DNA of 64,000 bases. Origin: Anolis sagrei (taxonomy: Eukaryota; Chordata; Lepidosauria; Squamata; Anolidae). Positions within the stretch are counted from its first letter, which is position 1; every line of letters begins with the position of its first letter. Positions 32,787 to 64,000 of this stretch are shown here, one piece after another. The notes under the pieces were generated by a model, which was not told the DNA's origin, made no database searches, and was given only the letters and a program-made list of their open reading frames with translations. The stretch is from positions 149,551,074 through 149,615,073 of the forward strand of contig NC_090021.1 of assembly GCF_037176765.1 (NCBI RefSeq). Direction: 5' to 3'. The translations under genes were made by a program, and so were the position numbers.

Positions 32787-33162
32787 TGGAGAATAAATTC
32801 CCAGATGGCTTTCCTGGAAACTACTACAGAATTTAGGGCAGGAAATTAATTGTTTTTAATGTATTTTCGAAGGCTTTCATGGCCGGAATCACTGGGTTGT
32901 TGTAGGTTTTTGCGGGCTATATGGCCATGTTCTAGTGGCCTTCTCTCCTGACGTTTCGCCTGCATCTATGGAAAGCATGGTTGAAGGTTTTCATGGCCAG
33001 AATCACTGGGTTGTTGTAGGTTTTTTCGGGCTGTATGGCCATGGTCTAGAGGCATTCGCTCCTGATGTTTCGCCTGCACTTTGGCAAGCATCCTCAGAGG
33101 TAGTGAGGTCTGTTGGAACTAGGCAAAAGGGTTTATATATCTGTGGCATGACAAGGAGGCCC

Positions 33163-34260
33163 CTCGAGTGCTGAACGAGTGCCTGGCCGCTGTGGCTATC
33201 TGGATGAGGAAGAACAAGCTGAAGATCAATCCCGACAAGACAGAGGTCCTCCTGGTCAATCGTAAACCGGATCGGGGTATAGGGTGGCAACCTGTGCTGG
33301 ATGGGGTTGCACTCCCCCTGAAATCACAGGTCCGCAGCTTGGGAGTTCTTCTGGATTCATCACTTACGCTTGAGGCTCAGGCGTCGGCGGTGTCCGGGAG
33401 GGCTTTCGCACAGTTAAGACTGGTGCGCCAGCTGCGACCGTACCTCGCGAAGGCTGATTTGGCCGGGGTGGTCCATGCCTTAGTCACCTCTAGATTGGAT
33501 TACTGTAATGCGCTCTATGTGGGGCTGCCCTTGAAAACGGCTCGGAAATTCCAACTGGTTCAACGGGGGGCGGCCAGGATGTTAACTGGTGCTCCTTACA
33601 GAGAGGTCAACCCTCCTGTTCAAGGAGCTCCATTGGCTGCCATTTACCTACCGAACCCAATTCAAGGTGCAGGTATTAACCTACAAAGCCCTAAACGGTT
33701 TGGGACCTGCCTACCTTCGTGACCGCATCTCCGTTTATGAACCCACACGCTCCCTTCGGTCATCTGGAGAGGCCCTGCTTGCGATCCCACCTTGGCGTTT
33801 GGTGGGGACGAGGGACAGGGCCTTTTCTGTGGTTGCCCCCCGACTTTGGAACGACCTCCCCAAAGACATTAGACTAGCACCCACGTTGGCAGTCTTTAGG
33901 AAGAATTTGAAGACCTGGCTATTCCGATGTGCCTTTCCAGAATAGGATGACCCAGCACTTTGTCCCAGAAGCACTTTACTAGAGTTTAAGACTCTCTGCA
34001 CATGGCACTTGCCCAGAATCTCAATATACCTCCTGTCACACCCAGCACTTTTTTAACCTGTACCCATCACTGGCCCGGCCATGGTTTTTATTGTGTAATA
34101 GTGTAATGTCTTGCTATTGCTTATGTTTTTAATTTGCTTTGTTTTGTATTGTTTTGTGTTTTACTGCTGTTGTGTTAAGGCCTTGGCCTTTGTAAGCCGC
34201 ATCGAGTCCCTCGGGAGATGCTAGCGGGGTACAAATAAAGTTTAATAATAATAATAATAA
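33163..34260 (+). mobile_element. L2-like LINE, RT C-terminus to 3' end, inserted in Penelope
   Basis: Frame LKINPDKTEVLLVNRKPDRG, SLGVLLDSSLTLEAQ, SRLDYCNALYVGLPLK, RGAARMLTG, then in another frame ELHWLPFTYRTQFKVQVLTY and TRDRAFSVVAPRLWNDLPKD. Tail GCGGGGTACAAATAAAG (TAA)n. One frame shift lies near 33600. Best preserved L2 in the window. Confidence 0.88.
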
Positions 34261-34940
34261 AGGGTGAGACAAAGGACTCCTCTCTGCTAGAGCTAGGTGT
34301 GAATGTTTCAACTGACCACCTTGATTAGCATACAATGGCCTGACTGCGCCTGGGGCAAACCTTTGTTGAGAGGTAATTAGATGTCCTTGTTTGTTTCCCC
34401 TCTGTTGTTGTGCTGTTGCAATTTTAGAGTTTTTTGAATACCGATAGCCAGATTTTGTTCATTTTCATGGTTTCCCCCTTTCTGTTGAAATTGTCCACAT
34501 GCTTATGTATTTCAATGGCTTCTCTGCGTAGTCTGACATGGTGGTTGTGAGAGTGGTCCAGCATTTCTGTGTTCTCAGATAATATGCTGTGTCCAGGCTG
34601 GTTTATCAGGTGCTCTGCTATGGCTGACTTCTCTGGTTGGAATAGTCTGCAGTGCCTTTCATGTTCCTTGATTCGTGTTTGGGCAATGCTGCGTTTGGTG
34701 GTCCCTATGTAGACTTGTCCACAGCTGCATGGTACACGGTAGACCCCTGCAGAAGCGAGAGGATCCTTCTTGTCCTTTGCTGAACGTAGCATTTGTTGGA
34801 TTTTCTTGGTGGGTCTGTAGATAGTTTGTATGTTGTGTTTCCTCATCCGCTTCCCTATGCGGTCAGTGGTTCCCTTGATGTAGGGCAAGAACACTTTTTC
34901 TCTGGGAGGATCTTCATCTTTACTCTCGTGGCTAGTTCTC

Positions 34941-35129
34941 GGTCTTGCAGCTCTTCTGATGTCTGAGGTAGAGTATTCATTGGCCTGTAGAGCCCAGTTG
35001 AGATGGTTCAGTTCATCTTGGAGGAGGTGGGGTTCGCAGATTCTTTTTGCACGGTCTTGCAGCTCTTCTGATGTCTGAGGTGGACTCTCCATTGGCCTGG
35101 AGAGCCCAGTTGAGGTGGTTCAGTTCATC
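34941..35129 (-). repeat. 112-bp tandem duplication inside the Penelope-like frame
   Basis: GGTCTTGCAGCTCTTCTGAT occurs at 34941 and 35053, and the sequence between recurs with few differences; a further partial unit resumes after 35638. Confidence 0.8.
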
Positions 35130-35136
35130 TTGGAGG

Positions 35137-35637
35137 TTTTTTTTTTTTATCGTGTCATCCGCAACCAGAACATTGTGTTACATTTCTAACAGAACAAAAC
35201 AAACAAACAGATTTTTTTTAAAAAAACACAAATTTTGCAAACTTGGTAGCTGATTAAATGTCCTTTGACCAGTATCTGGCCACTTGGAGTGCCTCTGGTG
35301 TTGCTGCAAGAAGGTGCTCCATCGTGCATGTGGCTGGGCTCAGGGTGCATTGCAGCAGGTGGTCAGTGGTTTGCTGTTCTCCGCACTCGCATGCCGTGGA
35401 TTCCACCCTGTAGCCCCATTTCTTAAGATTGGTTCTGCATCTCATGGTGCCGGAGTGCAGTCTGTTCAGCGCCTTCCAAGTCGCCCAGTCTTCTGTGTGC
35501 CCAGGGGGGAGTCTCTCATCTGGTATCACCCACGGATTGAGGTGCTGGGTTTGAGCCTGCCACTTTTGAACTCTCGCTTGCTGAGCTGTTCCAGCGAGTG
35601 TCTCTGTAGATCTAAGAAAACTATTTCTTGATTTAAG
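35137..35637 (-). mobile_element. Vingi/I-group LINE 3' end inserted in Penelope
   Basis: T-rich start, TTATCGTGTCATCCGCAACC tail and minus-strand frame with HTEDWATWKALNRL, WGYRVE and CECGEQQTTDHLLQC. TTGGAGG flanks both sides (35130-35136, 35638-35644). Confidence 0.87.
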
Positions 35638-35737
35638 TTGGAGGAGATGGGGTTCGCAGATTCTTTTTGCACGGTCTGTCAGGGCTTTAATGGTGCTTCT
35701 TTTTTGACTTGGGTCAAAAAAGCATCCTCAGAGGTAG

Positions 35738-35844
35738 GGCTGTGTGGGAGGGTGCTCAGATAACCCAGGCCCTTTCCACACAATGGAATAAAATCCCACA
35801 TTTTCTACTTTGAACTGGAATATATGACAGTGTGGAAGGGCCCT
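35738..35844. mobile_element. palindromic MITE inside the Penelope right end
   Basis: GGCTGTGTGGGAGGGTGC, CCCTTTCCACACAATGG and GTGTGGAAGGGCCC arms separate GCATCCTCAGAGG from the inverted GATGCTTGCCATATAGCC. Confidence 0.65.
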
Positions 35845-36308
35845 GAATCAGAACAAAGAGGATGCTTGCCATATAGCCCGAAAAAACCTACAACAACCCA
35901 ATTGTTTTTAACATTTTCCCCCTCACAATTCCTCAAGCCAGTCCTCCTTCCTACATTCCTGCTTGCCAGGATGCTTTCGGCGCACGCGCACAACCCTTTC
36001 CGAAGGCGACCCTCTAGAAAAGGGCGGGGCGAATTCCCGAAGCAAAAAAAAAACCAGCAAGCAAAAGGCATGATGAGCAACAACCAGGAAGCTTCATCTC
36101 CCGAATCATGTGTCACTCTGTCATTTTAGACGCTCTATGCTCCGCCTCCCTCCCTCCCTCCCACGACTCGGGGGCCCTGAGAGGCGTCGCGTGCGGCGCG
36201 CGTGCGCAGTGGCGGGGCCCTTCTGCCGTTCGTCACTGCGCGTCCTCCCCTTTCGCGCGCACGCCGCCGCCGCCGCTCCAGCCCAGAGCCGCCTCTGCCG
36301 CCGTCGCC

Positions 36309-64000
<27,692 letters not shown>

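Larger units (their letters stand above)
32860..35904 (-). mobile_element. Penelope-like element, 5' truncated, with nested insertions
   Basis: Left end has two head-to-tail terminal repeats (TTTCATGGCCGGAATCACTG at 32876, again near 32989). The minus-strand frame 35092-34424 has a GIY-YIG endonuclease: GVYRVPCSCGQVYIGTTKRS, then RIKEHERHC and SAIAEH. The right end has an inverted terminal piece (GCTTGCCATATAGCCCGAAA). The RT core is absent. Nested inside are an L2, a Vingi/I-group LINE and a palindromic MITE. Penelope-like elements are retroelements with this enzyme and such mixed terminal repeats. It is broken, not active. Confidence 0.85.

Noticed and set aside
34424-35092. 222-aa GIY-YIG protein as a host gene
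   Set aside because: The domain, flanking terminal repeats and related fragments elsewhere show it is part of a Penelope-like element.

Overview
This is a vertebrate nuclear window, almost certainly from an anole-like squamate. Four spliced host genes are recognisable from their proteins. The background holds abundant L2- and CR1-type LINE tails, tRNA-derived SINEs with a lizard look, Penelope-like elements, BovB, a SPIN-like hAT, and large numbers of palindromic DNA elements beginning CCCTTCCACAC or CCCTTCTACAC.

The host genes are, left to right, KCNRG (minus; two coding exons, 7526-6952 and 3289-3037, 275 aa), TRIM13 (minus; one coding exon, 13454-12228, 408 aa), SPRYD7 (plus; five coding exons, 20351-29501, 205 aa) and KPNA3 / importin alpha-4 (plus; first 14 coding exons, 36309-63950, cut by the right edge). 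This is the order and relative orientation of the human 13q14 segment KPNA3-SPRYD7-TRIM13-KCNRG, so the block is conserved between lizard and mammal. TRIM13 and SPRYD7 are head to head about 4.5 kb apart, each with a CpG-rich promoter; KPNA3 starts in a third CpG island. All three islands carry an NRF1-like GCGC(A/G)TGCGC box.

Region by region: 1-2.2 kb holds LINE and Penelope fragments. 2.2-3.0 kb is a solo LTR whose target duplication ends two bases from the KCNRG stop codon. 3.0-7.5 kb is KCNRG, with an intron full of DNA elements and L2 tails. 7.5-12.2 kb is spacer with a SPIN-like hAT and LINE tails. 12.2-15.9 kb is TRIM13 and its CpG promoter. 16-20 kb is a repeat thicket with a 70-bp tandem array and nested LINEs. 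20.2-30.3 kb is SPRYD7. 30.5-36 kb is a Penelope-like element broken up by L2, a second LINE and a palindromic element. 36.1-64 kb is KPNA3, with a 1.6-kb cluster of palindromic elements in intron 1.

The four genes do not form a pathway. TRIM13 is an ER-anchored ubiquitin ligase, KCNRG a BTB/T1 protein that restrains Kv channels, SPRYD7 a small SPRY protein of unknown role, and KPNA3 a nuclear import receptor. I found no new enzymatic system. The strongest unusual signals are the LTR at the KCNRG stop, a 13-alanine insertion at the N-terminus of KPNA3, several insertions dated relative to each other by target duplications, and a 3'-tail motif shared by a SINE and a LINE family.
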